From: CAZEIW01 sp964512305
GTDB lineage: Bacteria > Pseudomonadota > Gammaproteobacteria > Burkholderiales > Burkholderiaceae_F
Assembly (NCBI GenBank): GCA_964512305.1
Contig: CAZEIW010000115.1
Coordinates: forward strand, 1-53,853
DNA: 53,853 nt
Reading direction: 5' to 3'
Below are positions 36,148-45,086 of the stretch, piece by piece; the first letter of the stretch is position 1, and each line of letters opens with the position of its first letter. Under the pieces are notes generated by a model. It saw only the letters and a program-made list of their open reading frames with translations. It ran no database searches and was not told the origin of the DNA. The position numbers and the translations under genes were made by a program.

Positions 36148-37035
36148 ATGGACCGCGCCCAGATCCCTCCCGACCTGAAAGCCGAGATCCTGTCCGAGGC
36201 GCTGCCGTACATCCGCCGCTTCCACGGCCGCACGATCGTCGTCAAGTACGGCGGCAACGCGATGACCGACCAGCGGCTGAAGGAGAGCTTCGCGCACGAT
36301 ATCGTGCTGCTGAAGCTGGTCGGCATGAAGCCCGTGGTCGTGCACGGCGGCGGTCCGCAGATCGACGGGGCGCTGGAGCGGGTTGGCAAGAAGTCCCAGT
36401 TCATCCAGGGCATGCGGGTGACCGACGCCGAGACGATGGAGATCGTCGAGTGGGTGCTCGCGGGTCAGGTCCAGCAGGAACTGGTGATGCTGGTCAACCG
36501 CTTCGGGGGCCAGGCGGTCGGGCTGACCGGCAAGGACGGCGGCCTGATCCGCGCGCGCAGGATGCGCATGGCCGACCGCACCGATCCGAGCAAGACGCAC
36601 GACATCGGCCAGGTGGGCGAAATCGACGCGATCGACCCGGCGCTGGTGCGCACGCTGCAGGACGACGCATTCGTGCCCGTGATCTCGCCGATCGGATACG
36701 GGAGCGACGGGCTGTCCTACAACATCAACGCCGACCTCGTCGCGGGCAAGATCGCCGAGGTTCTGAAAGCGGAGAAGCTGGTGCTGCTGACCAACACGCC
36801 CGGCGTGCTCGATCAGAACGGCAAGCTGATCACCGGGCTCTCGGCGCGGCGCATCGACGAGCTGTTCGCCGACGGCACCATCTCCGGCGGAATGCTGCCG
36901 AAGATCTCGTCCGCGCTGGAGGCGGCGCGAAACGGCGTCAATTCGGTCCACATCATCGACGGCCGGGTCGATCATTGCCTGCTGCTCGAAATCCTGACCG
37001 ACCAGGGCGTCGGCACGATGATCAAGAGCCGCTGA
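36148..37035 (+). CDS. argB: Acetylglutamate kinase
   Basis: Second enzyme of arginine synthesis, phosphorylating N-acetyl-L-glutamate. The 295-residue product has the amino-acid-kinase motifs VVKYGGNAM near the start, VVVHGGGPQI, MRVTDAETMEIVEWVLAG and NINADLVAGKIAEVL, as in arginine-sensitive hexameric ArgB with an N-terminal helix (LKAEILSEALPYIRRFHG). Start chosen to match that helix, although the ribosome site is weak. Followed after 6 bp by the HAD nucleotidase. Confidence 0.96.
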   Translation: MDRAQIPPDLKAEILSEALPYIRRFHGRTIVVKYGGNAMTDQRLKESFAHDIVLLKLVGMKPVVVHGGGPQIDGALERVGKKSQFIQGMRVTDAETMEIVEWVLAGQVQQELVMLVNRFGGQAVGLTGKDGGLIRARRMRMADRTDPSKTHDIGQVGEIDAIDPALVRTLQDDAFVPVISPIGYGSDGLSYNINADLVAGKIAEVLKAEKLVLLTNTPGVLDQNGKLITGLSARRIDELFADGTISGGMLPKISSALEAARNGVNSVHIIDGRVDHCLLLEILTDQGVGTMIKSR

Positions 37036-37041
37036 GCGCGC

Positions 37042-37746
37042 ATGCGGCCGGCGCGACGCACGGTCTGGTTCTTCGACCTCGACGACACGCTGCACGACGC
37101 CTCGCACGCGATCTATCGCGCGATCGACACCCGGATGACGGATTTCGTCGCGCGCCACCTCGGGATCGAGCGTGACGCGGCCGATCGCCTGCGCCAGACC
37201 TACTGGCGCCGCTACGGCGCGACCATGCTCGGGCTGATCCACCACCACGCGGTCGATCCGCACCATTTCCTGCGCGAAACCCACGACTTCGACGTGGCGT
37301 CGCTGCTGCGCGCCGAGCGCGGCCTGACCAGGTTGTTCGCCCGGATCCCGGGCCGCAAGGTGCTGCTTACCAACGCGCCGATCGACTACGCCGACCGCGT
37401 GCTGCGCGGCATCGGCCTGCAGCGCCAACTCCGCACCCGCTATTCGATCGAGAGCATGCGGATCCACGGCGCCTACCGGCCGAAGCCCTCGCGCTCGATG
37501 CTGCGCTCCATGCTTGCCCGCGAGCGCCTCTCCGGCTGCGCAAACGCGCGGCGCGCCGTCCTCGTCGATGACAACCCGGCGAACCTGAAGGCTGCATGGG
37601 CGGTGGGTTTTTCGACGGTTTTGTTGGCCCGGCGCAACAGCAGCGGGCCGGCCCGTCTTGCCGGGCTGCCGTATCTGTGCGCGCGGGTACGATCGGTGGC
37701 TCAGTTGCCGGCGGTCGCCGCCCGACTCCGGCCGTCACCCCGCTGA
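37042..37746 (+). CDS. HAD-family pyrimidine 5'-nucleotidase
   Basis: A 234-residue HAD phosphatase, SDT1-like. Motif I is FFDLDDTLHD (catalytic Asp), motif II is LLTNAP, the Lys of motif III lies in GAYRPKPSRSML, and motif IV is LVDDNPANLKAA. An N-terminal cap (YRAIDTRMTDFVARHLG) matches bacterial homologues annotated as pyrimidine nucleotidases. It lies 6 bp after argB, as in other Burkholderiales, so it is probably co-transcribed with it. Confidence 0.92.
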   Translation: MRPARRTVWFFDLDDTLHDASHAIYRAIDTRMTDFVARHLGIERDAADRLRQTYWRRYGATMLGLIHHHAVDPHHFLRETHDFDVASLLRAERGLTRLFARIPGRKVLLTNAPIDYADRVLRGIGLQRQLRTRYSIESMRIHGAYRPKPSRSMLRSMLARERLSGCANARRAVLVDDNPANLKAAWAVGFSTVLLARRNSSGPARLAGLPYLCARVRSVAQLPAVAARLRPSPR

Positions 37747-37780
37747 GCGTTGCCGGGAATTGCCCGGCGTGGAGCACGAC

Positions 37781-39643
37781 ATGTCCGATGAGCGTCCCGG
37801 TCTGGTGCGCAGGATCCTCGGCCGCCTTTGGCGCGCGGTCGATGCGACGCGCCGCTTCGTCTTCAATCTCGTCTTCCTGCTGATCGTGGTCGCGATCCTG
37901 GTCGCCTGGCTGGGCGGCGGGTCGCGCCCGAAGGTGGCCGACAACACCGCGCTCGTGCTCGACCTCAAGGGCGACATCGTCGAGCAGTACACCGGCAGCG
38001 CGCGAGAGGCCGAGCTGACGCAGGCCCTTGGCGGCAACGCGCGCGAAACCCAGCTCAGGGACGTCGTGGCCGTCCTGGACGCGGCGGCGAAGGACGCGAA
38101 GATCGCGCGCGCCGTGCTGCTGCTCGACGACATGGGTGCCGCGCGGCTGGCCAAGCTGCGCGAGATCGCCGATGCGATGGAGCGCTTCAAGTCGACCGGC
38201 AAGCAGGTCGTCGCATGGGCCTCGACCATGGAGCAGCGGCAGTACTACCTGGCGGCCCACGCCAACGAGATCTACCTGCACCCGGCCGGCATGGTGCTCC
38301 TGACGGGCTTCGGCGGCTATCGGAACTACTACCGCGACGCGCTGGACCACCTCGGCGTCACCGTCAACGTGTTCCGGGTCGGCAAGTTCAAGAGCGCGGT
38401 CGAGCCGTTCGTCAACAACGCGCCGTCGAAGGAGGCGCTCGAGGCGGACGCGTCCTGGCTCAACGACTCCTGGGGCACGTTCACGACCGACGTCGAGCAG
38501 GCGCGCCATCTGCAGGCGGGGTCGATCGGGCGCCTCATCGACGATCTGCCGGTCCGGCTCAAAGCCGCCGGCGGCGACGCGGCCCTGCTGGCGGTCTCGG
38601 AGCACCTGGTCGACGCGCTGAAAACCCGCGACCAGTTGCGCGCGCTGATGGTCGAGCGCGGTGCGCGCGATGTCGAGCACAAGACGTTCCGGCAGATCGC
38701 GATGAGCGATTACCGGACGATCGTGCCCGAAACGGGCGACCGCCGCAGCCAGGTCGGCGTGATCGTGGCCGAGGGCGAGATCATCGACGGCGAGGCGCCG
38801 CAGGGCGTGATCGGGGCGCGCTCGACCGCCGATCTCGTGCGCAAGGCGCGCGAGGACGACTCGGTCAAGGCGCTCGTGCTGCGGGTCGATTCGCCGGGCG
38901 GCAGCGCGTTCGGTGCCGAGCTGATCCGGCGCGAGCTCGAATTGACCCGCCAGGCGGGCAAGCCTGTCGTCGTGTCGATGAGCGACCTCGCGGCCTCGGG
39001 CGGGTACTGGATCTCGACCGCTGCCGACCAGGTGTTTGCCGACCCCGGCACGATCACCGGATCGATCGGCGTGTTCGGCATGCTGCCGACCTTCGACCGC
39101 ACGATGGACCACCTGAGCGTCCACACCGGCGGCGTGACCACGACGTGGCTGGCGGGTGCCTACGACCCGCGGCGGCCGCTCGATCCCCGCTTCGGCGATC
39201 TCGTGCAGGCGAGCGTCGGTCACATCTACAAGGAATTCCTCGACCACGTCGCCGAGGCGCGTCATTCGAACCCCGACCAGATCAACGAAATCGCCCAGGG
39301 CCGGGTCTGGACCGGACGGCAGGCGCACGAGCGCAACCTCGTCGATGCGTTCGGCGGTCTGACCGCGGCGATCGCGGCGGCCGCGGAGAAGGCCAAGCTG
39401 GGGGACGGCTTCCGCGTGACCTACATCGAGCTCGAGCCGCGCGGCTGGGGCCGCCTGCTGGAGGCTCTGCCCGGCGGCTTCGCGCGTGCGCTCGCGGAGC
39501 GGTTCGGGGCCGATCTCACCGGCGGGCTGGCGGGCCCGTTCCTGACAGCCACCGACCCCGTGCGGCGCGACTTTGCACGGCTGCTCGCAGCAGCCGGTCG
39601 GCCCGACGCCGTCCTCGCGCACTGTTTGTGCGGTGCGCCATAG
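37781..39643 (+). CDS. sppA: Signal peptide peptidase SppA, long (67K) type
   Basis: Membrane-bound serine protease that degrades released signal peptides in the periplasm. The 620-residue chain starts with a short basic N-terminus, one membrane helix (about residues 22-45), then two tandem ClpP-like domains. The catalytic Lys is in FRVGKFKSAVEP of domain 1 and the Ser is in DLAASGGYWIST of domain 2, the same division as in E. coli SppA. The start is an ATG with GGAG upstream. It stands between the HAD gene and slmA, which I recall as adjacent in Burkholderia. Confidence 0.95.
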   Translation: MSDERPGLVRRILGRLWRAVDATRRFVFNLVFLLIVVAILVAWLGGGSRPKVADNTALVLDLKGDIVEQYTGSAREAELTQALGGNARETQLRDVVAVLDAAAKDAKIARAVLLLDDMGAARLAKLREIADAMERFKSTGKQVVAWASTMEQRQYYLAAHANEIYLHPAGMVLLTGFGGYRNYYRDALDHLGVTVNVFRVGKFKSAVEPFVNNAPSKEALEADASWLNDSWGTFTTDVEQARHLQAGSIGRLIDDLPVRLKAAGGDAALLAVSEHLVDALKTRDQLRALMVERGARDVEHKTFRQIAMSDYRTIVPETGDRRSQVGVIVAEGEIIDGEAPQGVIGARSTADLVRKAREDDSVKALVLRVDSPGGSAFGAELIRRELELTRQAGKPVVVSMSDLAASGGYWISTAADQVFADPGTITGSIGVFGMLPTFDRTMDHLSVHTGGVTTTWLAGAYDPRRPLDPRFGDLVQASVGHIYKEFLDHVAEARHSNPDQINEIAQGRVWTGRQAHERNLVDAFGGLTAAIAAAAEKAKLGDGFRVTYIELEPRGWGRLLEALPGGFARALAERFGADLTGGLAGPFLTATDPVRRDFARLLAAAGRPDAVLAHCLCGAP

Positions 39644-39784
39644 GCTTTCGGGGGCCTTCCGGGGCTTTTCTCCGGTAGCGTGAACGTGATCGGCGGGCAT
39701 TTAGACATCGACTTCTCAGCGTAAGTAACCCCCCACGTTTCGCCAAGATTCCGGTAGATTTGAACCTCCGGCCCTCATTTTTTC

Positions 39785-40405
39785 ATGGACTCCGCGATCC
39801 CTCCCACCGAGAGCGCCGACGCCGGCAAGGCAAGGCGCAAACCGGGCGCGCGCAAGCTGCAGATCCTGCAGACCCTTGCGTCGATGCTCGAGGATCCGCG
39901 CGGCGAACGAATCACGACCGCCGCGCTGGCGGCGAAGCTCGACGTTTCGGAGGCGGCGCTGTACCGCCACTTCGCGAGCAAGGCCCAGATGTTCGAGGGC
40001 CTGATCGAGTTCATCGAGACCACGATCTTCAGCCTGATCAACGACATATCGTCGAAGGAAGCCTCGGGGATCAAGCAGGTCCGGCGGATGATCTCGATGC
40101 TGCTGGAGTTCGCGCAGACCAATCGCGGGATGACGCGCGTCCTGATCGGCGATGCGCTGGTCAACGAGAACGACCGCCTGCAGGAGCGGATGAATCAGCT
40201 GATGGAGCGGATCGAAGCCTCGCTGAAGCAGAGCTTCCGGGTCGCCGTTTCGCAATCCGAACTGCAGGCCGATTTCGATGCGGCAGCGCGCGCGTCGCTG
40301 GCGGTGGCGTTCGTCGTCGGCCGCTGGCACCGCTTCGCCAAGAGCGGATTCCGCAAACCGCCGACCGAGGGCCTCGATCTGCAACTGGCGGCGCTGACGG
40401 CCTGA
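39785..40405 (+). CDS. slmA: Nucleoid occlusion factor SlmA
   Basis: TetR-family DNA-binding protein that blocks FtsZ assembly over the nucleoid. The 206-residue product has the characteristic RKLQILQTLASMLEDPRGERITTAALAAKLDVSEAALYRHFASK helix-turn-helix region and a C-terminal ligand-type domain beginning KAQMFEGLIEFIETTIFS. A variable acidic-to-basic N-terminus precedes it. Only 7 bp from the convergent moeB-like gene. It appears to have its own upstream space of about 140 bp. Confidence 0.94.
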   Translation: MDSAIPPTESADAGKARRKPGARKLQILQTLASMLEDPRGERITTAALAAKLDVSEAALYRHFASKAQMFEGLIEFIETTIFSLINDISSKEASGIKQVRRMISMLLEFAQTNRGMTRVLIGDALVNENDRLQERMNQLMERIEASLKQSFRVAVSQSELQADFDAAARASLAVAFVVGRWHRFAKSGFRKPPTEGLDLQLAALTA

Positions 40406-40412
40406 ATCGGGA

Positions 40413-41165
40413 TCAGCGGTCCCGGCACACCGGGCAATCCGGATCCCGCGCCACCTTCAGGGTCCTGAACTCCATCGTCAACGCGTCGACCAGCAGGAGC
40501 CGCCCGCTGAGCGAATCGCCGATGCCGGCCGCCAGCTTGAGAGCCTCTGCCGCCTGGATCGTCCCGACGATCCCGGTCAACGGCGCGAACACCCCCATGA
40601 TGGCGCACGGCTCGTCCGGCAGATCGCCTTCCGGGAACACGCACGCATAGCAGGGCGCATCGGCTCGGCGAAGGTCGAAAACCGCGAGCTGGGCGTCGAA
40701 CCGGATGGCGGCGCCCGAGACCAGCGGCACCTTGCGGGCGACACAGGCGCGGTTGACCGCGTGGCGCGTCGCGAAGTTGTCCGAGCAGTCCAGCACGATG
40801 TCCGCGGCGCCGACCAGGCGCTCGAGGTCCTCGGCCCCGGCGCGCTGCACGATCGCGTCGACCTCGACCTCCGGATTGAGCGCCAGGAGCGCCGTGCGCC
40901 CGGACACCGCCTTGTGCACGCCGACGCGGTCGGTCGTGTGCAGGATCTGGCGCTGCAGGTTGGTGAGGTCGACCGCGTCGCCATCGACCAGCGTGATGCG
41001 CGCGACGCCCGCCGACGCGAGATACATCGCCGCGGGCGAACCCAGCCCGCCGGCACCGATCACCAGCGTGCGGGCGGCGCGGATCCGCTGCTGGCCTTCG
41101 ACGCCGATTTCCTCCAGCAGCAAGTGGCGCGAGTAGCGCAACAGCGCACGGTCGTCCATGGCCAA
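40413..41165 (-). CDS. moeB: ThiF/MoeB family adenylyltransferase (E1-like)
   Basis: Adenylates the C-terminus of a ubiquitin-like sulfur carrier (MoaD or ThiS). The 250-residue protein opens with RYSRHLLLEEIGVEGQQRI, then the nucleotide-binding GAGGLGSPAAMYLASAGV, DGDAVDLTNLQRQILH, and DCSDNFATR. Two Cys pairs (CYAC and CPVC) form the zinc site. MoeB, HesA and ThiF share this layout; the symbol is by best resemblance. No carrier gene is adjacent. It follows the thioredoxin gene by 16 bp on the same strand. Confidence 0.85.
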   Translation of the reverse strand: MAMDDRALLRYSRHLLLEEIGVEGQQRIRAARTLVIGAGGLGSPAAMYLASAGVARITLVDGDAVDLTNLQRQILHTTDRVGVHKAVSGRTALLALNPEVEVDAIVQRAGAEDLERLVGAADIVLDCSDNFATRHAVNRACVARKVPLVSGAAIRFDAQLAVFDLRRADAPCYACVFPEGDLPDEPCAIMGVFAPLTGIVGTIQAAEALKLAAGIGDSLSGRLLLVDALTMEFRTLKVARDPDCPVCRDR

Positions 41166-41181
41166 TCGTACGTCAGCCGCG

Positions 41182-41751
41182 TCAGCGCGTTGAGGCCGCG
41201 CTGCGCGGGCGGAACGCCCTTGCGATCAGCTGCAGCGATTCCGGCGAGTCCCACTCCCGCGCGCCGTAGATCTTGTCGAGCACCCGGCCCTTGGCGTCGA
41301 CCAGGACCGTCAATGGGATCGTCCTGGCACCCAGCATGGTCTCCATCTGCAAGTCGTGGTCGATGAAGTGGCTGATCGTCGCGTTCGACCGCTTGAGGAA
41401 GGCCAGCGCGCGATCGGGATAGTCATCGGTGGAGATGCCGATGACGGCGAACGGAATGCGGCCGTCGAGCCACATGAGCCTTTCGAGCGAGGCCATTTCC
41501 CCGACGCAGGGGCCGCACCAGCTCGCCCAGACGTTGATCAGGAGCGGCCGCCCGCGGTAGTCGGAGAGCTTGCGCGGAGGGCCATTTAGCCCCTGCAGCG
41601 TGGCGTCCGGCAACACGCCACCGATCGGGACCTCGCCCGGGGCGCCGGCGGCCGGGAGGCCCGCGAGGGCGAGCCCAAGGCACAGCAGGACGGCGCGAAC
41701 CCGGTGACCCGGATGAAATGCGGTCCCGCGAAAGGCGCTCAGGCGTCTCAT
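41182..41751 (-). CDS. TlpA-like exported thioredoxin
   Basis: A 189-residue periplasmic redox protein of the AhpC/TSA-TlpA class. A hydrophobic signal (VLLCLGLALAGLPAAGA) is followed by LSDYRGRPLLINVWASWCGPCVGEM, with the WCGPC dithiol and the preceding strand typical of TlpA/ResA. A cis-Pro loop (RTIPLTVL) is present. I prefer the ATG at 41751; a GTG at 41781 is possible. It shares the strand and a 16-bp spacer with the MoeB-like gene, so they may be co-transcribed. Confidence 0.88.
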   Translation of the reverse strand: MRRLSAFRGTAFHPGHRVRAVLLCLGLALAGLPAAGAPGEVPIGGVLPDATLQGLNGPPRKLSDYRGRPLLINVWASWCGPCVGEMASLERLMWLDGRIPFAVIGISTDDYPDRALAFLKRSNATISHFIDHDLQMETMLGARTIPLTVLVDAKGRVLDKIYGAREWDSPESLQLIARAFRPRSAASTR

Positions 41752-41889
41752 GCGGTGATGATAAGGAAACGCCGGCGGCACTTCCGGGATCGCCAGGCGG
41801 GCCGGGCGCGCCGCGCGCGTTCGCGTCGAAACCTCGTCGGTCGGACGGCGCTCCCGCCAGGAGGCACAGACCGGGACGGGTCGCTGGGA

Positions 41890-42771
41890 TCAGAGCTTCC
41901 CGAGGTGGTGCAGGATGCGCGCCAGATCGCGCGGCTTCAGGTGTCCTATCGTCGGCGGCACCCGGTGCTTGAACTTCTTGTAGTAATACCGGATCGCATC
42001 GACCGACAGGCCGAGCCGCGCAGCGATCTCGTCGTCGGCGGATCCCTTCAGCCCGGCGCGCAGCACATCGACTTCGCGCGCCGTGAACCGCAGCGCCAGC
42101 AGTTCCGAGATGTAGGGCCGATGGCGCAGCTCGAGCGTGACCGCCAGCCGTTGCGCGGCGTAAAACAGGGCCAGCACGTGCTGATCGGCCGGGGTCTGCG
42201 GCGAGAACACGAACAGCGCTCCGCGCGACAGCCAGCCGCGGGCCGGAACGACCGCCAGCGCCTGCGCGCCCGCCGTGCCGTTGCGCGCCAGCCAGGCCAG
42301 GATCACCTGCGCGTGCTTGATATGAGCGCGGATCCAGGCCGCGTGCTCGTCGAGCGTGGCGACGATCGGGCGCCATTCCTGCCCGGCCCGGGTCAGCAGC
42401 GGATCGCGCTCGCCGATCAGCGTTGCGTACAGCGCCTGGGAGTCGGCCGGCATGGTCCCGTGCAGGCGCGGGGGGACCGGGTCGAGGCCTGCGCCGCCGT
42501 GATCGGCCAGCACGCACAGGCAGTGCCCCATCGGGGCGATGCGCGACAGACGCTCGCCAAGCTCGAGGTCGAGCCGGCGTTCGACGACGGTGCGCAGCGG
42601 CAGGATCAGTTCGTCGATGTGCTGGCGGGCCGCCGACGACAGCCGCACCCCGGCATCGCCGGCCGGCAGATGCGCCGCCGCGACAGGAGAATTCGGCGGC
42701 GCAGCCGGCTCCGCGCGCTCGGTGCAGGCGGCATCGGCCGACAGGGCATCGGATGCTGAGTTGCTCATCAT
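41890..42771 (-). CDS. LuxR-type transcriptional regulator
   Basis: A 293-residue regulator. The C-terminal HTH is clear: LRFTAREVDVLRAGLKGSADDEIAARLGLSVDAIRYYYKKFKHR, the GerE fold, but with a distinct YYYKK recognition segment instead of the usual VKxHL-type ending. The N-terminal 220 residues are probably a ligand or GAF-type domain; I see no autoinducer-binding Trp/Tyr/Asp motif I can defend. GAGG lies upstream of the two adjacent ATGs. It follows the hybrid kinase by 54 bp on the same strand, so it may be its output or a neighbour. Confidence 0.82.
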   Translation of the reverse strand: MMSNSASDALSADAACTERAEPAAPPNSPVAAAHLPAGDAGVRLSSAARQHIDELILPLRTVVERRLDLELGERLSRIAPMGHCLCVLADHGGAGLDPVPPRLHGTMPADSQALYATLIGERDPLLTRAGQEWRPIVATLDEHAAWIRAHIKHAQVILAWLARNGTAGAQALAVVPARGWLSRGALFVFSPQTPADQHVLALFYAAQRLAVTLELRHRPYISELLALRFTAREVDVLRAGLKGSADDEIAARLGLSVDAIRYYYKKFKHRVPPTIGHLKPRDLARILHHLGKL

Positions 42772-42825
42772 TGGGCCTCGGTCAGGGGCGTTTTCGGGAG
42801 GTGAGGCGCGGACGTTGCGGCGGCG

Positions 42826-44982
42826 TCACGACGCGGCCGGTTCGGCGGTCCGCGGCAGATCGAATTCGAAGGTCGTTCCTGCGCCGGCGGCGCTGTCGGC
42901 GCGCATCCGCCCGCCGTGCGCGCGCACGATCGCGTAGCTCATCGCCAATCCCAGGCCCAGGCCGGCGCCGATCTCCTTGGTGGTCACGAAGGGCTCGAAC
43001 AGGCGCGGCATGATGTTGGGATCGATGCCGGGGCCGTTGTCCGTGACCCGAACCCGCACGCCGCCGTCGGCCGGCACGGCCTCGATCCTGACCTCTCCAG
43101 GCCGTCCGCACTCGCGCGTCGCCGCGGCGGCGTTGCTCAGCAGGTTGACCAGCACCTGGATGATCTGGCTCTTGATGCCGAGCGCGCGGCACGGCTCGAG
43201 CCGGCGGATGACCTCGACCGCCCCGAGCTCGTGCGTGCAAAGGCGCAGCGCGGTGGCCACGGCGTCGCCGATCTCGAAATATCGGCGCCGGTCGCCGCCG
43301 GCGTCGTCGCCCCGGAAGGCGAACACCCGCAGATCGCCGATGATGGTGCCGACCCGCGACAGGCCCTGCTCGATCGTTTCGACCAGTTCCGACGCGCGCG
43401 GCGAGTGCTGCACCACCGGCTCGTTGCGCAACAACTCCGTCGCGGTTCGCATGAAATTGACCGGGTTGTTGATCTCGTGGACCAGTCCGGCGGACAGCAT
43501 TCCGATCGACTTGAGCTTCTCGTCCTGGATCAACGCCGCGCGAACCGCCGCCAGCTCGCGATTGGCCGCTTCCAGGCCGGCATTGAGCGACCTCAACCGG
43601 CGCTCCGCCCGGGCGACGCGCGCCAGGTTGCGCAGCCGCGCGCGAAGTTCGGCGAGCGAGAACGGCTTGCTCAGGAAGTCGTCGACGCCGCGGCGCAGCG
43701 CGGCGACGCGTTCCGCCTCGTCCATGCGCGCCGTGATCATCACGATCCGGGTCGACGCCTGCGTCGCCCGCACATGCTCGGCCAGGGTCAGGCCGTCGAT
43801 TCCCGGCAGCATCCAGTCGGTCAACAGCACGTCGGGCGCTTCGCGCATGACCGCCTGCCGGCCCGATTCGCCGTCGGCCGTCAGGAACACGTCGAATTCC
43901 TCGCTCAGCGTGCGCTCGATCAGCCAGCGAAGCTCCGCTTCGTCTTCGACGACGACGACCTTGGGGCGCTCGCCGGCGTCGCAGGGCTCGACGTCGCCCG
44001 TCTGGGCGGCGGCGGCGGCGGGCCGGCCGGCGAGTCCGGCGAGCGCCGGTGCGCAGGTAAGCACGCCGGGCTCGCCGGCAAGCGCGAGCGGTCGCCGCAG
44101 CCAGCGCTCGAACGGCAGCGCCTCGCGCGCGCCCTCGGTGCTTTGCAGGCGCATCGCCGGCAGCACGCGCGCCGGCATCGGCGTGCGGCGCGCCAGCCAG
44201 ATCGTGAAACGCGAGCCGGCGCCGGGAGCGCTGCGCAGGGCGACCTCGCCGCCCATGGCCTCGGTCAGCTCCTTCACCAGCGCCAGCCCGATGCCGACGC
44301 CGCCGAAACGCCGGGTCATCGAGCCGTCGATCTGGCGGAAGCGCTCGAATATCCCGGCCTGATGCTCCGGCGCGATCCCGATGCCCTGATCCTCGACAAA
44401 CAGCCCGACGCGCGCCCCTTCGACGCCGGACCCGATCCGGATCTCGCCGCGCCCCTCGGAGAACTTGATCGCGTTCGAGACCAGGTTCAGGAACACCCGC
44501 TCGAGCGCCCTGGCATCGGCGAGCACGGCTTCTCCCGCCGCGCCGAGCCGCTCGACAATGGTCGCGGCCCCCAGCCCGGGATGGTGGGCGACCGCCGCAG
44601 CCAGCGTGTGCAGCCAGTCGTCGAGCACGATCTCTGTCGGATCGAGCCGGACCTGGTCGCGCTGCAGCCGCGCCAGCTCGAGCAGGTCCTCGGCGATGTT
44701 CATGAGGCGCAGGCAGTTCTGGCGCGCGACGCCGACGTAGTCGCGCGCCCCGGCTCCGAGCTCGGGCATGCGCGCGAGCTGCTGCAGCGGTCCGTCGACC
44801 AACGCCAGCGGCGTGCGCAACTCGTGGACGAGGTTGACGAAGAAACGCAGTCGCGCCTCGTCGCTGGGCGGGCCGCCCTCGCGGCCCGGTCCTCGCGCGA
44901 CACCGCCGCGTCGCGCGCCTTGAAATAAAGCGGCGCCTATTGCGGCGATACGATCGATCACGCGGCGCTTCGCGAGACTCAT
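42826..44982 (-). CDS. Hybrid sensor kinase with two kinase cores and a central receiver
   Basis: A 718-residue cytoplasmic protein. It reads: HisKA 1 with His53 (NLVHELRTPL), HATPase 1 (VFLNLVSNAIKF, DQGIGIAPEH, GGVGIGLALV), a linker, a receiver with Asp389 (LLTDWMLPG, then MITARMD and LSKPF), a helical connector, HisKA 2 with His502 (GLVHEINNPVNF), and HATPase 2 (VLVNLLSNA, DNGPGIDPN, GLGLGLAMS). No membrane helix or sensory domain precedes HisKA 1. The start at 44982 is the first ATG after the divergent gene; a longer frame to 45096 would overlap that gene. Confidence 0.9.
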   Translation of the reverse strand: MSLAKRRVIDRIAAIGAALFQGARRGGVARGPGREGGPPSDEARLRFFVNLVHELRTPLALVDGPLQQLARMPELGAGARDYVGVARQNCLRLMNIAEDLLELARLQRDQVRLDPTEIVLDDWLHTLAAAVAHHPGLGAATIVERLGAAGEAVLADARALERVFLNLVSNAIKFSEGRGEIRIGSGVEGARVGLFVEDQGIGIAPEHQAGIFERFRQIDGSMTRRFGGVGIGLALVKELTEAMGGEVALRSAPGAGSRFTIWLARRTPMPARVLPAMRLQSTEGAREALPFERWLRRPLALAGEPGVLTCAPALAGLAGRPAAAAAQTGDVEPCDAGERPKVVVVEDEAELRWLIERTLSEEFDVFLTADGESGRQAVMREAPDVLLTDWMLPGIDGLTLAEHVRATQASTRIVMITARMDEAERVAALRRGVDDFLSKPFSLAELRARLRNLARVARAERRLRSLNAGLEAANRELAAVRAALIQDEKLKSIGMLSAGLVHEINNPVNFMRTATELLRNEPVVQHSPRASELVETIEQGLSRVGTIIGDLRVFAFRGDDAGGDRRRYFEIGDAVATALRLCTHELGAVEVIRRLEPCRALGIKSQIIQVLVNLLSNAAAATRECGRPGEVRIEAVPADGGVRVRVTDNGPGIDPNIMPRLFEPFVTTKEIGAGLGLGLAMSYAIVRAHGGRMRADSAAGAGTTFEFDLPRTAEPAAS

Positions 44983-45086
44983 CGAAGTGGATCGACCGGA
45001 TTCGAGGCGACCATCGCCGGCGCGCCGCGAGAGGCCCGGAGCCGCCGGCCGACCTCCGAGAACGCGACCCAGGGTACGCGACCCGC

